64,000 nucleotides of DNA from Microbacterium nanhaiense (GTDB lineage Bacteria; Actinomycetota; Actinomycetes; Actinomycetales; Microbacteriaceae), in contig NZ_BMMQ01000006.1 of assembly GCF_014646015.1 (NCBI RefSeq), forward strand, positions 62,001 through 126,000, given 5' to 3'. How positions within the stretch are numbered: position 1 is the first letter of the stretch; each line of letters starts with the position of its first letter. The position numbers and the translations under genes are program-made. Shown piece after piece: positions 62,053 to 64,000 of this stretch. Below the pieces are notes generated by a model. It was not told where the DNA came from. It saw only the letters and a list, made by a program, of their open reading frames with translations, and did not search any database.

Positions 62053-63354
62053 TCAGTTGACGGAGATGCCGCGCTCTTCGAGCGCCGCGATCATGTCTTC
62101 CTGGGTCTTGTTGTAAGCGTCGACAAGCGGCTTGCCGCCGTCGACGGAGGCCTTGACGTTGTCGACCAGGTCGGCGAACAGGGTCGACGACAGCGGCGGC
62201 CAGGTCCACGAGGTGTCGACAGCCTTGTCGGACTCGGCGAAGACGTCCCAGATGTTCTGTCCGCCGTAGAAGTCGAAGACCTCCGAGTCCTCGAGAGCCG
62301 TGATCTCGGAGATGTCGTCGATGGCGGGCCACCCGGCGCCGACCTCGGTCAGCAGGTTGACGCTGGCGGGGTTCGAGTTCATCCACACCGCGAACTCAGC
62401 CGCTTCCTTCGGGTGCTTCGAGCCCTTGAGCACGGCGCTGGCGGATCCGCCGCCCCACGTCGCGGACACGTTCTCGCCCGCGTTCCACTGGGGCACGGGG
62501 CCGACCGCCCAGCTGCCTGCGAGATCCGGCGCGGTGCCGCGCAGGATCGCATCGGCCCACGAACCCGAGATCCAGGTGAGGACCTTGCCGCTCTGAATGT
62601 CAGAGTTCCACTCGCTCGACATGTCGGCCTCGACCTTGACGAGATCCTCGTCCACGAGCTTCTGCCAGAACTCGGCGACCTTGAGCGTGTCGGCGCCATT
62701 GATGTCCACGGTCCAGGCGTCGTTGTCGGGAGTGAACCACTGCGCACCGCCCTGCTGGGCGAGACCGATCATCCAGGGCGCCTGGTTGAACGCGAACGCG
62801 GCGATGTATGCACCCGACTCACGAACCGTCTTCGCGGCCTCGTAGAACTCGTCCCACGTCTCCGGGTACTCGATGCCGAGTTCCTCGAACACATCGGCGC
62901 GGTAAAACTGTCCGAGCGGACCCGATGCCTGCGGAATCGAGTAGACCGAGCCGCCGAAGACACCGGTCTGCCACTGCCACTCGGTGAAGAGGTCGGCGTC
63001 GTCCTCAACGTACTCCGTAATGTCCTCGAGAGCGTCGTTGATGAGGAAGTCGGGAATAGCGTCGTACCCGATCTGCGCGACGTCCGCGGCGTTACCGGCT
63101 TGCACGGCCGATTGCATCGTCGCGTATCCTCCGTCGGGGCCCGCGGTCACCGTCTCGAGCGTGACGTGCACATCGTCGTGGGCCTCGTTGAATGCGTCGA
63201 CGACCTGGTCGATGTTCGGGACCCATGACTGGAATGTGAGCTCGACCGGGCCCTCCGACGACGAGTCGTCCGAGGAACACGCGGCAAGGGATACGGCCGT
63301 CGTCATGACAGCGGCCGCTGCGAGCCAACGGCGGCTCCGGGGTGATACAAGCAT
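62053..63354 (-). CDS. CUT1 ABC transporter solute-binding lipoprotein (AraC operon)
   Basis: 433 residues. Lipobox LAAC, Cys26, preceded by a long basic start (RSRRW). Mature lobe starts VELTFQSWVPNIDQVVDAFN; hinge segment SWAVGPVPQWNAGENVSATWGGGSASAV near residue 300. ATG at 63354 follows AAGGAG; an in-frame extension to 63402 is unlikely. First gene of an SBP-MalF-MalG operon whose regulator is probably the AraC gene at 59266. Ligand unknown; neighbouring glycosidase and cellulase-like enzyme suggest a plant disaccharide or oligosaccharide. Confidence 0.92.
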   Translation of the reverse strand: MLVSPRSRRWLAAAAVMTTAVSLAACSSDDSSSEGPVELTFQSWVPNIDQVVDAFNEAHDDVHVTLETVTAGPDGGYATMQSAVQAGNAADVAQIGYDAIPDFLINDALEDITEYVEDDADLFTEWQWQTGVFGGSVYSIPQASGPLGQFYRADVFEELGIEYPETWDEFYEAAKTVRESGAYIAAFAFNQAPWMIGLAQQGGAQWFTPDNDAWTVDINGADTLKVAEFWQKLVDEDLVKVEADMSSEWNSDIQSGKVLTWISGSWADAILRGTAPDLAGSWAVGPVPQWNAGENVSATWGGGSASAVLKGSKHPKEAAEFAVWMNSNPASVNLLTEVGAGWPAIDDISEITALEDSEVFDFYGGQNIWDVFAESDKAVDTSWTWPPLSSTLFADLVDNVKASVDGGKPLVDAYNKTQEDMIAALEERGISVN

Positions 63355-63420
63355 GAACGCTCCTTCGCGCGGAGTAGGGGATGGATATTTCCCCGGGGAC
63401 AACGCACGATGCTACGCGGG

Positions 63421-63490
63421 GAACATGCCAAAGAACATGCCCACTTCGCGGTTACACATGGATGATTCGCCACTCTTATGAAATATTCAT
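63421..63490. promoter_or_regulatory. Direct repeats and dyad upstream of AraC-operon binding-protein gene
   Basis: GAACATGCC occurs at 63421-63429 and again at 63433-63441, 12 bases apart. ATGAAATATTCAT (63478-63490) is a dyad with 5-base arms. Direct repeats near a helical period fit an AraC-type site. Stretch 63355-63608 holds no recognised gene. Confidence 0.4.
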
Positions 63491-63538
63491 CGCGACGCGG
63501 ACGCGCGGTCATGGAATCACCATCCGTTAAGTGAGAAG

Positions 63539-63566
63539 GGTGCCGTTCACCAGGGCGAACGGCACC
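63539..63566. terminator. Terminator after partial glycosidase gene
   Basis: Perfect 10-bp stem GGTGCCGTTC (63539-63548) paired with GAACGGCACC (63557-63566), loop ACCAGGGC, located 43 bases after the stop of the gene at the right window edge. It separates that gene from the CUT1 operon. Confidence 0.65.
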
Positions 63567-63608
63567 GTCTCGCTGGCGCTATCTCGACGGTGGCTGTCTA
63601 CCGCGTCG

Positions 63609-64000
63609 CTACGCGAAGGCCCGGGTCGCCACCGGGCGCACGACCGCCGAACGAACCTCGAGCACGGGCTCCTCGCCCTGCGGGCGCACGCGCGCGTCGA
63701 CGTAGACCTCGGTCGCCGGATCCCAGGCGAACGCGCGGAGAGTGAGCGGCGTCTCCGCGAGCTTCTCCGCATACGGCGCGAGATCGATCTCGAGCGTGCG
63801 GCCGTACCAGTACTGGTCGGCGATCAGCTCGTCGCCCACGTACGCGCGGATCACGTCGCCCGTCCAGTCGAGCGACAGGATCGCCCGCTCCGCCGTCAGC
63901 GCCTCGGCCGGCACCGGCACCTCGACGCTCGCCGCGGCCGAGAAGTCGACCGGTGCCGAGAGGCGACCGGAGGATCCCGCGCGGCGCACCGGCGCCACTG
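63609..64000 (-). CDS. Glycoside hydrolase, C-terminal fragment (beta-galactosidase-like)
   Basis: Only the last 130 residues are in the window; the gene runs off the right edge. The beta-sandwich ends AILSLDWTGDVIRAYVGDEL, then LIADQYWYGRTLEIDLAPYA and LTLRAFAWDPATEVYVDARV, matching C-terminal jelly-roll domains of beta-galactosidases (GH35 or related), where the WTGD and YGR turns recur. Family inference is from this tail only. Confidence 0.65.
   Translation of the reverse strand, partial: VAPVRRAGSSGRLSAPVDFSAAASVEVPVPAEALTAERAILSLDWTGDVIRAYVGDELIADQYWYGRTLEIDLAPYAEKLAETPLTLRAFAWDPATEVYVDARVRPQGEEPVLEVRSAVVRPVATRAFA

Noticed and set aside
1..64000. tRNA, rRNA, insertion sequence or prophage
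   Set aside because: No cloverleaf with CCA-like end and GTTCRA loop, no rRNA segments, and no transposase, integrase or phage structural genes recognised on either strand. A tRNAscan and IS search would be decisive.

Overview
The window is about 70% G+C with GTG and TTG starts and ATGA/GTGA/TGATG gene overlaps. It also carries DUF222-HNH endonuclease and LacI-regulated CUT1 sugar-transport genes, so it looks like chromosome from a high-GC actinobacterium, most likely Microbacteriaceae. Genus cannot be fixed from this sequence. I saw no rRNA, tRNA, CRISPR array, prophage or transposase gene. There are no gene-free stretches over 300 bases; the largest are about 280 bp (56773-57055) and 254 bp (63355-63608).

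Layout. (1) 1-5870: a ribonucleoside-use operon with nucleoside hydrolase (cut by the window edge), lipoprotein solute-binding protein, two CUT1 permeases, ribokinase and a LacI regulator. (2) 5909-6946: a luciferase-like flavin oxidoreductase. (3) 7010-11802, minus strand: four tightly overlapped genes (two unrecognised proteins, a TPR-rich protein and a caspase-like CHAT protease). This is the best candidate for an undescribed system. (4) 11901-15949: housekeeping genes pheA and pgm, an AI-2E-family membrane protein, and a palindromic 63-bp repeat array between pgm and the membrane protein. (5) 16013-22729: malEFG-like transporter, divergent GH13 alpha-glucosidase and LacI regulator, with two TTGCAAACGTTTCC-like operators. 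(6) 22767-28862: another SBP-MalF-MalG operon with ThuA and Gfo/Idh/MocA genes and a divergent LacI gene. (7) 28944-50537: a plant cell-wall (arabinan and rhamnogalacturonan-I) locus. It holds two LacI genes, two GH51 arabinofuranosidases (one with an in-frame amber stop), a 1915-residue CE12-PL11 fusion, a GH127 beta-L-arabinofuranosidase, a GH59-GH27 fusion, a YesL-like DUF624 membrane protein and a CUT1 transporter. A TGTANCGNTACA-like operator recurs at 33815, 41013 and 50620 and ties three transcription units together. (8) 50751-54983: a galactonate-type sugar-acid module (lactonase, dehydratase, KDG-type kinase, KDPG-type aldolase) with a GntR regulator. (9) 55054-56772: a DUF222-HNH gene. 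(10) 57056-64000: an SDR dehydrogenase, a cellulase-like enzyme, an AraC regulator, a fifth CUT1 transporter and the 3' end of a glycosidase gene.

How it works together. Secreted and cytoplasmic enzymes take pectin side chains and galactosides apart. Five CUT1 importers, none with its own ATPase gene here, bring in the oligosaccharides, and regulators beside each operon respond to the products. In four of the five importers a strong hairpin lies between the binding-protein gene and the first permease gene, as expected if binding protein is made in excess of permease. Starts of genes were chosen from ribosome-binding sites and overlaps and are stated where they matter.
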